Positions 37,792 to 46,347 are shown, numbered from the stretch's first letter. The stretch: 64,000 nt of DNA from Cellulomonas sp. (GCF_015234515.1 NZ_JADGMY010000028.1:124001-188000), one strand, 5' to 3'. Numbers and translations: made by a program. Notes: a model not told the origin generated them from the sequence alone.

Positions 37792-37862
37792 CGCCGAGTG
37801 CGGGGGAGGCGACCTGACTGCGGGACATCCCGCACCCTGGGCCGGCTCCCCCGCACTCGGCG
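37792..37862. terminator. Nested hairpin between convergent greA and ilvA
   Basis: A 17-bp perfect outer stem (37792-37808 with 37846-37862) encloses a second hairpin, TGCGGG-ACAT-CCCGCA (37819-37834). It begins 7 bases after the greA stop and ends 14 bases before the ilvA stop, and should act in both directions. Confidence 0.7.
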
Positions 37863-37876
37863 TCTGACGCCCGACG

Positions 37877-39088
37877 TCAGGCGCTGCTGAGGCGGTAGCC
37901 GGCCGCACGCAGGCCCGTCAGCAGCGCGCCGCAGTGCTCGGGGCCCTTGGTCTCGATCTGCAGGTCGACCGCGACGTCGCTGAACCCCAGGTCGCCGCCC
38001 GTGCGCAGGTGGCTGACGTGCATGACGTTGCCGCCCATGGCGGCGACGTCCCGCAGCAGGTCGGCCAACGCACCCGGCGTGTCCTCGACGACCACGTGCA
38101 GCTGGAGGTACCGCCCGGCGGACGCCAGGCCGTGGCGCACGACGCGCAGCAGCACCAGGGGGTCGATGTTGCCGCCCGACAGGACGCACACGACCGGCCG
38201 GCCGTCCCCCGCCGAGATGCCGCGCGGGTCCGCCATGACGGCGGCGACGGCCGCAGCGCCCGACGGCTCGACCACGAGCTTCGCGCGCTCGGCCACGAGC
38301 AGCAGCGCGCGTGACAGGTCCTCCTCCGAGACGGTGCGCACCTGGACCCGGTGGCTCGCCAGCACCTCGAACGGGACGTCCCCCGGCGTCCCCACGGCGA
38401 TGCCGTCGGCCATGGTCCGCAGCTCGGGCGCCGGCGTGGGCCGTCCTGCCGCGAGCGACGCAGGGTAGGCGGCCGCGCGCGCGGCCTGCACCCCCACGAC
38501 GCGGACGTCCGGCCGGTCGGCCAGCGCGGCGGCGATCCCGGCGGCGAGCCCGCCGCCGCCGACGGGCACGACGATGGTCCCCACGTCCGGCACCTGCTCG
38601 AGGACCTCGAGCGCGATCGTCCCCTGCCCGGCGTCGACGTCCGCGTGGTCGAACGGGTGGATGAGCACCGCGCCCGTGCGTGCCGCGTGCTCGTGCGCCG
38701 CCACGAGGGCCTCGTCCACGGACGTGCCGACGAGCTCGACGCGCGCGCCGTAGGACCGCGTCGCCGCGATCTTCGGCAGCGCGGCGTCGACCGGCATGAA
38801 GATGACGGCGTCGATCCCGAGGATGCCTGCCGCCAGGGCGACGCCCTGCGCGTGGTTGCCCGCGCTGGCCGCGACGACTCCCCTGGCCTTCTCCGCGTCC
38901 GTGAGACGCGCCATGCGCGTGTAGGCGCCGCGGATCTTGAACGAGCCGGCCCGCTGCAGGTTCTCGCACTTCAGCCAGACGTCGGCGCCGATCATCCGCG
39001 AGAGCGCGCGGCTGCGCTGCACCGGCGTGCGCTCGGCGACCCCCTCGATCAGCGCGGCCGCGTCGCGGACGTCCTGCGGTCCGATCAC
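37877..39088 (-). CDS. ilvA: Threonine ammonia-lyase with ACT-like domain
   Basis: This 403-aa PLP enzyme converts threonine to 2-oxobutyrate and ammonia. The PLP lysine is Lys51 in AGSFKIRGAY; the phosphate loop is PVGGGGLAAGIAAAL. A single ACT-like domain (about 325-403, beginning YLQLHVVVEDTPGAL) follows the catalytic domain, so this is the short form rather than the two-ACT biosynthetic form of E. coli. The GTG overlaps the stop of the AI-2E family gene (GTGA). 2-oxobutyrate feeds isoleucine synthesis and is also released by the reverse transsulfuration route. Confidence 0.92.
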   Translation of the reverse strand: MIGPQDVRDAAALIEGVAERTPVQRSRALSRMIGADVWLKCENLQRAGSFKIRGAYTRMARLTDAEKARGVVAASAGNHAQGVALAAGILGIDAVIFMPVDAALPKIAATRSYGARVELVGTSVDEALVAAHEHAARTGAVLIHPFDHADVDAGQGTIALEVLEQVPDVGTIVVPVGGGGLAAGIAAALADRPDVRVVGVQAARAAAYPASLAAGRPTPAPELRTMADGIAVGTPGDVPFEVLASHRVQVRTVSEEDLSRALLLVAERAKLVVEPSGAAAVAAVMADPRGISAGDGRPVVCVLSGGNIDPLVLLRVVRHGLASAGRYLQLHVVVEDTPGALADLLRDVAAMGGNVMHVSHLRTGGDLGFSDVAVDLQIETKGPEHCGALLTGLRAAGYRLSSA

Positions 39089-40362
39089 GGCGCCACGGGC
39101 GGGTCGCCCGCCGTCGTGCCGCGCGCGTCGTCGTCGTCCTCGCGTGCGGCACGCGCCTCGGACTCCGCCTCCGCCGCCGCGGCGACCGCCCGGTCGAGGA
39201 CCGGGTGCCCCTTGGCGCGTATGGACACGTGGTCGTCCGACCCGAGCTGGGGGAACTTGTCGTGCCCGTGCAGGTACAGCACCACGGTGTTGATCAGGGC
39301 CGCGAGCGGCACCGCGAACAGGGCGCCGACGATGCCCGCCACGAGCGACCCGGTCGTGACGACCAGCAGCACGGCGACGGGGTGCAGCGAGACGGCGTGC
39401 CCCATGAGGAACGGCTGCAGCACGTGCCCCTCGAGCTGCTGGACCAGCAGCACGACGCCCAGCATGATCAGCGCCGAGCCCCAGCCCTGCGTGACGAGTG
39501 CGACGAGCACCGCGATGGAGCCGGTGACGATCGCCCCGACGAACGGGATGAACGACCCGAAGAACACCAGCACCGCGAGCGGCATGACCAGCGGCAGCTG
39601 CAGGAACGCGGCACCGATGCCGATGCCGACGGCGTCGACGGCCGCGACGAGGATCTGCGTGCGGGTGTAGGCCCCGAGCGTGACCCAGCCGCGCCGCCCC
39701 GCCTGGTGGAACCGCTCGCGCGACCCACGGGGCATGAGCCCGACGACCCACGCCCAGATCCCCCGCCCGTCGATGAGGAAGAACAGCGAGCAGAACAGCG
39801 CGATCAGCGTGCCGGCGGCGACGTGCCCGACGGTGACACCCACCGACAGCGCGCCCGAGGCGATCTGCTGACCGCTCGACGCGGCCGCGTCCTGGAGCTG
39901 CTCGACGTACGTGTCGAGGTCGCCCTGACCGAGCTGCAGGGGCCCGTCGGACAGCCAGCGGACCAGCTCGTCGACGCCCTCGCGGGCCTGCTCCCACAGC
40001 GCGGCGATGCCGTTGACGATCGACCGTCCGGCGAGCGTCAGGAGCCCTGCGACGAGCGCGAGCAGCAGGACCAGCGCGAGGCCGGCCGCGGCGGCGCGCG
40101 GCAGCCGCAGGTGCCGCTGCATGGCGGCGACGACGGGCGAGAGCAGGACCGTGATCAGCAGCGCGATCGCGACGGGCACCACGATGACCTTGAGGGCTGC
40201 CAGCAGCCACAGCCCGGCGGCGAGCCCGGCAAGGATCACCAGCACGCGCCACGACCAGTCCGACCACGCGCGCACGGCGGCCGGCACCGGCTCGGGACGC
40301 GGGGTCAGCGCGGAACCCGCGAGCGGTGCCGGGCCCTGGTCGCGCACGCCCGGTGCGGTCAC
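39085..40362 (-). CDS. AI-2E family (TqsA/YdiK-like) membrane transporter
   Basis: This 425-aa protein has about eight hydrophobic segments and the family's landmarks: paired N-terminal helices (LAGLAAGLWLLAALKVIVVPVAIALL), a long outside stretch with TYVEQLQ, and the C-terminal block FGSFIPFVGAIVTGSIAVLVAL followed by VVQQLEGHVLQPFLMG, shared by the family. The tail is acidic and disordered. Family members export autoinducer-2 or other small molecules or ions. Here it is locked between metB and ilvA by GTGA overlaps on both sides, so its cargo may be related to methionine, cystathionine or threonine metabolism; this is inference only. Confidence 0.88.
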   Translation of the reverse strand: MTAPGVRDQGPAPLAGSALTPRPEPVPAAVRAWSDWSWRVLVILAGLAAGLWLLAALKVIVVPVAIALLITVLLSPVVAAMQRHLRLPRAAAAGLALVLLLALVAGLLTLAGRSIVNGIAALWEQAREGVDELVRWLSDGPLQLGQGDLDTYVEQLQDAAASSGQQIASGALSVGVTVGHVAAGTLIALFCSLFFLIDGRGIWAWVVGLMPRGSRERFHQAGRRGWVTLGAYTRTQILVAAVDAVGIGIGAAFLQLPLVMPLAVLVFFGSFIPFVGAIVTGSIAVLVALVTQGWGSALIMLGVVLLVQQLEGHVLQPFLMGHAVSLHPVAVLLVVTTGSLVAGIVGALFAVPLAALINTVVLYLHGHDKFPQLGSDDHVSIRAKGHPVLDRAVAAAAEAESEARAAREDDDDARGTTAGDPPVAP

Positions 40363-41594
40363 CGCCCGAGCCCCGCCACGGCGAGGGCCTGCGCCAGGTC
40401 GGTCAGCAGGTCCTCGACGTCCTCGATGCCCACGGACAGGCGGACGAGGTCGTCGGGCACCTCGAGCGCCGTGCCGGCCACGGACCCGTGGGTCATCCGG
40501 CCGGGGTGCTCGACGAGCGACTCGACACCGCCGAGGGACTCGGCGAGCGTGAAGACCCGGGTCGCCGCGCACACCGCGACGGCGGACTCCGCCGAGCCGG
40601 TGCGGAACGCGACCATCCCGCCGAAGCCGCGCATCTGCCGGGCGGCGACCTCGTGACCGGGGTGCTCGGGCAGCCCGGGCCACAGCACCTCGCGCACGCC
40701 GGGGTGCTCGACGAGGAACCGGGCGACCGCCTCGGCGTTGCTGTTGTGCCGGTCCATGCGGACCGCGAGCGTCTTCAGGCCGCGCAGCGTGAGCCACGCG
40801 TCGAACGGCCCGGCGACCGCGCCGGACGCGTTCTGCAGGAACCCGACCGCGTCGCGCAGGGCCGTGGTGCCGGTGGGGCCCACCATCCCGGCGGGCAGCT
40901 GGGCGCCGTCGGCCACGACGACCGCACCGCCGACGACGTCGGAGTGCCCCCCGATGTACTTGGTCGTCGAGTGCACGACCGCGTCCGCACCCAGCGCGAG
41001 GGGCTGCTGCAGGTACGGCGAGGCGAACGTGTTGTCGACGACGAGCACGGCGCCGGCCGACTGCGCGTGCGTCGCGATCGCGGCGATGTCGGCGATGCCG
41101 AGCAGCGGGTTGGTCGGGGTCTCGACCCAGACGACCTTGGTGCGGCCCGGCTGGATCGCGGCGAGGACGGCGTCGGGGTCGGACAGGTCGACCGGTGTGT
41201 GGTCGATACCCCACGGGCCCAGGACCCGCGCGATCAGACGGTAGGTGCCGCCGTAGGCGTCGTCCGGGACGACGACGTGGTCGCCCGGCCGCAGGACGGA
41301 CCGCAGCAGCGCGTCCTCCGCGGCGAGCCCGGACGAGAACGCGAACGCCGCCGCACCGCCCTCGACGGCGGCGAGCGCCTCCTGCAGCGCGTCGCGCGTC
41401 GGGTTGCCGGAACGGGAGTACTCGTACCCACCGCGCAGGCCGCCGACGCCGTCCTGCTTGTACGTCGAGACCTGGTGGATGGGGGTCACCACCGCGCCGG
41501 TGCGCGGGTCGGGGTCCTGACCTGCGTGGATGGCTCGGGTCGAGAATCCGGAGTCGGTCCAGTCGGGGTGCTGCGCGAGCGGGTCGTGAGTCAC
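40359..41594 (-). CDS. metB: Cystathionine gamma-synthase (or gamma-lyase)
   Basis: This 411-aa PLP enzyme of the Cys/Met metabolism family has YSRSGNPTRDALQ, the DNTFASPYLQ segment and the PLP lysine Lys212 in STTKYIGGHSD. The overall pattern fits actinobacterial MetB, which can make cystathionine from an activated homoserine and cysteine; gamma-lyase activity is a real alternative, since the two are hard to tell apart by sequence. The GTG start follows a G-run only. It heads the metB - AI-2E - ilvA unit and is divergent from msrA across 116 bases. Confidence 0.88.
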   Translation of the reverse strand: MTHDPLAQHPDWTDSGFSTRAIHAGQDPDPRTGAVVTPIHQVSTYKQDGVGGLRGGYEYSRSGNPTRDALQEALAAVEGGAAAFAFSSGLAAEDALLRSVLRPGDHVVVPDDAYGGTYRLIARVLGPWGIDHTPVDLSDPDAVLAAIQPGRTKVVWVETPTNPLLGIADIAAIATHAQSAGAVLVVDNTFASPYLQQPLALGADAVVHSTTKYIGGHSDVVGGAVVVADGAQLPAGMVGPTGTTALRDAVGFLQNASGAVAGPFDAWLTLRGLKTLAVRMDRHNSNAEAVARFLVEHPGVREVLWPGLPEHPGHEVAARQMRGFGGMVAFRTGSAESAVAVCAATRVFTLAESLGGVESLVEHPGRMTHGSVAGTALEVPDDLVRLSVGIEDVEDLLTDLAQALAVAGLGR

Positions 41595-41710
41595 GCCCCC
41601 AGGCTAGGCGGTGGACCGGGCGGCGGCGCAGGACGGCGCGCGCCGGCCGCCGGAACAGGCCCAGGGCGGCGCCTGTTGCACGACGTGGACCCGACAGTAA
41701 GGAGACGGTC

Positions 41711-42388
41711 ATGGCCTCGTTGTTCGAGACGCTGCTCGGCTCGTCGCTGCGCACCACCATGGTGGACGCGGAGCACGCGCTCAAGGGGCGGGACGGGTAC
41801 GCGTACCCGGTGCCCGAGAAGCACGTCGTGCTGGGGACGCCGCTGCAGGGACCCTGGCCCGAGGGCACGCGCGTGCTGTACCTCGCGTCCGGGTGCTTCT
41901 GGGGCGCGGAGAAGGAGGCGTGGCAGCTGCCAGGGGTCGTCACGACGGCCGTCGGGTACATGGGCGGCTTCACGCCGTACCCGACGTACGAGGAGACGTG
42001 CACCGGGCGGACGGGCCACACGGAGACGGTGATGGTCGCGTACGACCCGACCGTGCTGTCCGACGTCGACCTCCTGCGGCACTTCTGGGAGGAGCACGAC
42101 CCGACCCAGGGCTTCCGCCAGGGCAACGACGTGGGCACGCAGTACCGCTCGGCGGTGTTCTTCACGACGCCCGAGCAGGAGGCGGCCGCGCGGCAGACGC
42201 GCGACGCGTACGCGCCGCTGCTCAAGGCGCGCGGGTACGGCGACGTGACGACCGAGATCCGGTCCGTCGAGGACGCCGGCACCTTCTACTACGCCGAGGG
42301 CCCCCACCAGCAGTACCTGCAGAAGAACCCGGGCGGCTACTGCCCGGTCAACTCCACGGGCGTCGCCTGCCCGCTCCCCCCGGCCTGA
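41711..42388 (+). CDS. msrA: Peptide methionine (S)-S-oxide reductase
   Basis: This 225-aa enzyme reduces methionine-S-sulfoxide in proteins. The catalytic Cys62 lies in the GCFWG motif. Two C-terminal cysteines (GYCPVNSTGVAC) are suited to resolve the disulfide. About 50 residues precede the core, as in the longer MsrA group. The ATG follows GGAGACGGTC. A very long hairpin begins 5 bases after the stop and opens the repeat array that follows. Confidence 0.95.
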   Translation: MASLFETLLGSSLRTTMVDAEHALKGRDGYAYPVPEKHVVLGTPLQGPWPEGTRVLYLASGCFWGAEKEAWQLPGVVTTAVGYMGGFTPYPTYEETCTGRTGHTETVMVAYDPTVLSDVDLLRHFWEEHDPTQGFRQGNDVGTQYRSAVFFTTPEQEAAARQTRDAYAPLLKARGYGDVTTEIRSVEDAGTFYYAEGPHQQYLQKNPGGYCPVNSTGVACPLPPA

Positions 42389-42392
42389 CGAA

Positions 42393-42432
42393 CTGGATTG
42401 CTCTCTCACCCCCTGGTGAGAGAGCAATCCAG
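42393..42432 (+). terminator. msrA terminator: 18-bp perfect hairpin
   Basis: A perfect 18-bp stem (42393-42410 with 42415-42432) with loop CCCT begins 5 bases after the msrA stop. Its right arm is the first unit of the direct repeat array that follows. The stem is unusually AT-containing for this genome (ATTGCTCTCTCA) and lacks a T-tract. Confidence 0.75.
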
Positions 42433-42650
42433 CCACCCCCGGGGGGAGGGCGCGAGAGAGCAATCCAGCCACCCCCGGGGGGGAGGGCGCGAGAGAGCAA
42501 TCCAGCCCCCCCCTTCCCCCCGGGGGGAGGGCGTGAGAGCGCAATCCAGCCACCCCCATGCGGGCGTGAGAGCGCAATCCAGCCACCCCCATGGGGGCGT
42601 GAGAGCGCAATCCAGCCACCCCCATGGGGGCGTGAGAGTGCAATCCAGTC
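42415..42650 (+). repeat. Seven-unit hairpin repeat array between msrA and the DNA ligase gene
   Basis: The core word GCAATCCAG occurs seven times in direct repeat (starts 42424, 42460, 42497, 42541, 42574, 42607, 42640) plus once inverted in the msrA hairpin (42395-42403). Each core is preceded by GAGAG and, except for the last, followed by CC-rich and GG-rich blocks that are self-complementary (for example CCCCCATGGGGG). The last four units are spaced exactly 33 bases apart, the first ones 36, 37 and 44. This fills nearly all of the 329-base gap 42389-42717; the remainder (42651-42717) holds only the ligase leader. Confidence 0.85.
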
Positions 42651-42717
42651 CGGTCATCCGGGCGGGTGCGTGAGAACTCCGGGGGCGGGTGTCGGTGGGC
42701 CGGGTCAGGATGGGCGC

Positions 42718-44283
42718 ATGTTGTTCGACGACGTCGCCGACGCGTCCGGGCAGCTCGTGGCGACCCGCTCACGGCTGGCCAAACGGGCGGTGCTGGTCGA
42801 CGTGCTGCGGCGCGCGTCTGCGGGCGGTCCCGAGGACGTGGCGATCGTGTCGCGGTACCTGGGCGGTGAGCTGCGGCAGCGGCGCACGGGCCTGGGGTGG
42901 CGGTCGCTGGCCGGCCTGCCCGCTCCCGCCGTCGCGCCCTCGCTGACGGTGCAGGACGTCGACGCGGCGTTCGAGCACATGGCCGGCCTCGCGGGTCCGG
43001 GCTCGTCGAGGGCACGGCTCGAGGCGGCGCGTGCGCTCTTCGCCGCGGCGACCGAGCGCGAGCAGCGGCTGCTCGGTGGGCTCGTCAGCGGGGAGCTACG
43101 GCAGGGGGCGCTCGACGCGCTGCTGCTCGACGCGGTCGCCGAGGCCTCGGGCGTCGGGGCCGACGTGGTCCGGCGCGCCGCGATGCTGGCCGGGGAGACG
43201 GAGGCCGTCGCGGTCGCCGCCCTCGGTGCCGACTCCCCCGAGGACGCACGCACGGCGCTCGATGCGTTCACGCTGACCGTCGGCCGTCCCGTGCGTCCGA
43301 TGCTCGCGCAGTCGGCACCCGACGTCGCGACGGCCGTCGCCGAGCTCACCGCACGTGCCGGCACGTCGGACGGGCCGCCCGGCGCGGTCGTCGTCGACAC
43401 CAAGCTCGACGGGATCCGCATCCAGGTGCACCGCGACGGCGACGACGTGAGGGTCTACACCCGCAGCCTCGACGACGTCACCGCGCGCGTCCCCGAGATC
43501 GTCGCGGCCGTGCGGGCGCTGCCGGCCCGCACGCTCGTCCTCGACGGCGAGGCCCTGGCGCTCGACGCCCAGGGACGCCCGCGCCCGTTCCAGGAGACCG
43601 CGTCCCGCAGCGCGACCCGGGACGCGGACCTCGCTGCGTCCGCGACGCTCACGCCCTACTTCTTCGACGTGCTGCACGTCGACGGCCGGGACTTGCTCGA
43701 CGCGCCCCTGCGCGAGCGGCTCGCCGTGCTGGACCAGGTGGCCGCGCCGCACGTCGTCGAGCGCGTGGTCACGTCCGACCCCGCCGTCGCGGGCGAGCAC
43801 TTCCGCTCCGTCGTCACCGCCGGGCAGGAGGGCGTGGTCGTCAAGGCGACCGACGCGCCGTACGAGGCGGGCCGCCGCGGTGCCGCCTGGATCAAGGTCA
43901 AGCCGCGGCACACCCTCGACCTCGTCGTCCTGGCCGTCGAGCGCGGGTCGGGCCGGCGCTCCGGGATGCTGTCGAACATCCACCTCGGGGCGCGGGACCC
44001 CGGCGGCGGGTTCGTCATGCTCGGCAAGACGTTCAAGGGGATGACGGACGAGATGCTCGCGTGGCAGACGCGGCGGTTCCGCGAGCTCGAGGTCGCCGAC
44101 GACGGGTGGACGGTGACGCTGCGCCCCGAGCAGGTCGTCGAGATCGCGTTCGACGGGCTGCAGCGCTCGACCCGCTACCCCGGCGGGCTGGCCCTGCGCT
44201 TCGCGCGGGTGCTGCGGTACCGCTCCGACAAGCCGGCGGCCGAGGCCGACACGATCGACACCGTGCGAGCGCTGCTGCCGTAG
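42718..44283 (+). CDS. ligB: ATP-dependent DNA ligase (LigB type)
   Basis: This 521-aa ligase has an N-terminal helical DNA-binding domain (about 1-200), an adenylation domain with the nucleotidyl-transferase motif TKLDGIR (Lys229 takes the AMP), motifs LDGEAL and EGVVVK, and a C-terminal OB domain. It is similar in size and layout to mycobacterial LigB (Rv3062), an ATP ligase additional to the essential NAD-dependent LigA. The ATG at 42718 fits the usual MLF start and has AGGATGG upstream. It has no Ku or nuclease neighbour, so a general repair role is more likely than dedicated end joining. Confidence 0.92.
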   Translation: MLFDDVADASGQLVATRSRLAKRAVLVDVLRRASAGGPEDVAIVSRYLGGELRQRRTGLGWRSLAGLPAPAVAPSLTVQDVDAAFEHMAGLAGPGSSRARLEAARALFAAATEREQRLLGGLVSGELRQGALDALLLDAVAEASGVGADVVRRAAMLAGETEAVAVAALGADSPEDARTALDAFTLTVGRPVRPMLAQSAPDVATAVAELTARAGTSDGPPGAVVVDTKLDGIRIQVHRDGDDVRVYTRSLDDVTARVPEIVAAVRALPARTLVLDGEALALDAQGRPRPFQETASRSATRDADLAASATLTPYFFDVLHVDGRDLLDAPLRERLAVLDQVAAPHVVERVVTSDPAVAGEHFRSVVTAGQEGVVVKATDAPYEAGRRGAAWIKVKPRHTLDLVVLAVERGSGRRSGMLSNIHLGARDPGGGFVMLGKTFKGMTDEMLAWQTRRFRELEVADDGWTVTLRPEQVVEIAFDGLQRSTRYPGGLALRFARVLRYRSDKPAAEADTIDTVRALLP

Positions 44284-44370
44284 CCCGCAAGAGACCCCGA
44301 GACGGCCGTCGCGCCGAACCGGGCGGCCGGCCCTACGGTGGAGACACGGATCGGCTGTCGGGGGGACGCC

Positions 44371-45417
44371 ATGAACCGCACCATCAGCATCCTGTTCCGC
44401 GCGATCCCGTTGGCGATGGGGGTGGTGTGCCTCGCGTTCGGCCTGTACGTCCTGTCGGGCGGCGACGACGCCGCGCACTTCGTCGCAGGGCACGTCAACG
44501 TCGCACTGACCGCGATCTGCATCGCCCTGTTCACCACGGCGGCGACGATCATCCGGCAGCTCGTCCACCGCTACGGCGAGGTCTGGGAGATCCTGCTGCC
44601 GTCGCTCGGGTACGCGGTCGCGGCGGCCACCGTCATCTGGGGCATCATCGTCGTGCTGGAGGGCGACGAGGCGCAGCACGTCGTGGCCGGGCACGTCATG
44701 GTCGGCATCGGCTTCATCGCCGCGTGCGTGAGCACCGTGGCGGCGGCGTCGACGAAGTTCGTGCTCATCGCGGCCAACGGCGCACGCAGCCCGGACAGCG
44801 GCCCGCCCGACGGTGCGTACTCGCGCCGGGTCGGCACCCTGTTCATCGCGATCCCTGTCGTACTCGCCGTGATGGGGCTCGTGATCGCCGCGACGCTCTA
44901 TGCGGGCGGGACGACGCCCGAGCTCGTCGCGGCCCACGTCCTGACGGGCCTGTCACTGATCTGCTCGGCGCTCATCGCGCTGGTCGCCAGCATCGTGCGG
45001 CAGGTCCGCAACGAGTTCGGCGACACCGAGCGGTTCCGCTGGACGTGGTGGGTCGTGGCCATGGGGACGATCAACGTCCTCGTCGGCATCGGGGTCCTGC
45101 TGGCCTCGGACGACCCGGCCCGGCTGGCGCCCGGCACCGTGCTGATCGGGCTGGGACTGATCTGCTTCAGCATCCTGTCGAAGGTCGTGCTGCTCGCCCT
45201 CGTGTGGCGCCGGAAGTTCGCGCTGGCCAACCGCATCCCGATCATCCCGATCGGCACCGCGCTGGCCTGCCTGTTCTTCGCGGCGTTCCTGTTCGAGGCG
45301 ACGACGCGGCAGCCCGGGTTCTTCGTCGGGGCCCACGTCATGGTGGGGCTCGGGGCCGTGTGCTTCACGCTGTTCTCGATCGTGTCGATCCTCGAGGCCG
45401 GCACGTCGGAGTCCTAG
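44371..45417 (+). CDS. Membrane protein of five internal repeats, unknown function (possibly DUF2776-like)
   Basis: This 348-aa protein has about ten hydrophobic segments and no signal peptide. A motif recurs five times at roughly even spacing: FVAGHVNVALTAICIALF, VVAGHVMVGIGFIAACVS, LVAAHVLTGLSLICSALI, LAPGTVLIGLGLICFSIL and FVGAHVMVGLGAVCFTLF, in each case (G/A)-H-V followed by G-L-x-x-I-C, the fourth lacking the His. This suggests a bundle built by repeat duplication, with buried histidines. I recall a similar N-terminus (MNRxISxLFRAIPL) for DUF2776 proteins but cannot verify it. The ATG at 44371 follows GGGGGGA. Confidence 0.7.
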   Translation: MNRTISILFRAIPLAMGVVCLAFGLYVLSGGDDAAHFVAGHVNVALTAICIALFTTAATIIRQLVHRYGEVWEILLPSLGYAVAAATVIWGIIVVLEGDEAQHVVAGHVMVGIGFIAACVSTVAAASTKFVLIAANGARSPDSGPPDGAYSRRVGTLFIAIPVVLAVMGLVIAATLYAGGTTPELVAAHVLTGLSLICSALIALVASIVRQVRNEFGDTERFRWTWWVVAMGTINVLVGIGVLLASDDPARLAPGTVLIGLGLICFSILSKVVLLALVWRRKFALANRIPIIPIGTALACLFFAAFLFEATTRQPGFFVGAHVMVGLGAVCFTLFSIVSILEAGTSES

Positions 45418-45486
45418 GGTCGCCCGCCGCGGCGCGCCGTGGGCCGCTGCGCTGCGCGGCCGCGCCCCGTGAGGCAGGGTGTCCGC

Positions 45487-46347
45487 GTGGACGAGACAGC
45501 CGGGACCGTGCCGACGCAGGTGGACGACGCCCCACCCCACCCCGTGGCCGTCACGGTGTGGCGGTACCTGGCCGCCGCCCTCGTCTGCGGGTCCGCGATC
45601 CTCATGTTCGCGGTGCACGTGCGCCCGCTCGCGTACGTGCCCCTGGTCGCGGGCGTCGCGATCGGGTGGGCCGTCGACCGGGTGCTGGGACGGGACCTGC
45701 TCGTCATCGCCGCGGGCATGGGCATCGTCAGCACCATCCCGCTGGCCGCGGACCTGTCCGACCTGGGCATGGTGCAGTTCACGATCGCCCTCTCGCTGGC
45801 GGTGGTCGTCCCGTACGTGCTCTCGCGGCACGTGAACGGTGACCGCGTCATCCGCTTCCCGTGGCGCACCGGCAAGCGGTGGACGCGCACGCAGTGGGCG
45901 TACCTGCTGTTCGTCGTCGGCGCCGGGTACCTGGTGCTGCCGTTCTACTTCCTGTCGTCCGGCGCATACCTCAACTGGCCGACGGTCGTCGAGGGGCAGG
46001 AGATCGCGCGCCTGTTCGTCGGCGTCAACGCCGTCGGCACGTGGGACGAGCTGTTCTTCATCTGCACGGTGTTCGCGCTGCTGCGCCGGCACTTCGGCCT
46101 GTGGACGGCCAACCTGCTGCAGGCGATGGTCTTCGTCTCGTTCCTCTGGGAGCTCGGGTACCGCGAGTGGGGTCCGCTGCTGACCATCCCGTTCGCGCTC
46201 ATCCAGGGGTTCACGTTCAACCTGACGAAGTCGCTGACCTACGTGCTGGTCGTGCACCTGCTGTTCGACGCCGTCGTCTTCATGGTGCTGGTGCACGCGC
46301 ACACGCCCGAGCTGTTCGACGTCTTCGTCACCGCGCCCGCGCGCTGA
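45487..46347 (+). CDS. CPBP-like multi-span membrane protein (possible intramembrane protease relative)
   Basis: This protein of about 286 aa has seven or eight hydrophobic segments. Near the C-terminus, TWDELFFICTVFALLRR followed later by HLLFDAVVF sits where CPBP (Abi/Rce1) proteins have E-E-x-x-x-R and H-x-x-x-N/D motifs. Here the first motif is only D-E-L-F-F, with Arg further away, so activity is doubtful. Starts GTG 45469 and GTG 45487 are both possible; 45487 is chosen because AGGCAGGG precedes it. It ends 25 bases before the alditol oxidase gene and may be co-transcribed with it. Confidence 0.6.
   Translation: MDETAGTVPTQVDDAPPHPVAVTVWRYLAAALVCGSAILMFAVHVRPLAYVPLVAGVAIGWAVDRVLGRDLLVIAAGMGIVSTIPLAADLSDLGMVQFTIALSLAVVVPYVLSRHVNGDRVIRFPWRTGKRWTRTQWAYLLFVVGAGYLVLPFYFLSSGAYLNWPTVVEGQEIARLFVGVNAVGTWDELFFICTVFALLRRHFGLWTANLLQAMVFVSFLWELGYREWGPLLTIPFALIQGFTFNLTKSLTYVLVVHLLFDAVVFMVLVHAHTPELFDVFVTAPAR

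Noticed and set aside
40357..42282. Large fusion frames such as the minus-strand 1065-codon frame covering metB and the AI-2E gene
   Set aside because: The upstream part is the antisense of msrA and an alternative frame of metB; the true AI-2E start is the GTG overlapping the metB stop.
42415..42650. CRISPR array
   Set aside because: Segments between repeats are C-run/G-run blocks nearly identical to each other, not unique spacers; the repeat is short and drifts, and there are no cas genes.
42406..42657. An 83-codon minus-strand frame coding for 11-residue repeats (TPPWGWLDCAL)
   Set aside because: It exists only because the DNA repeat is 33 bases long. Other frames over the array are also open, no ribosome site is seen, and unit spacing at the other end (36, 37, 44) breaks the register.
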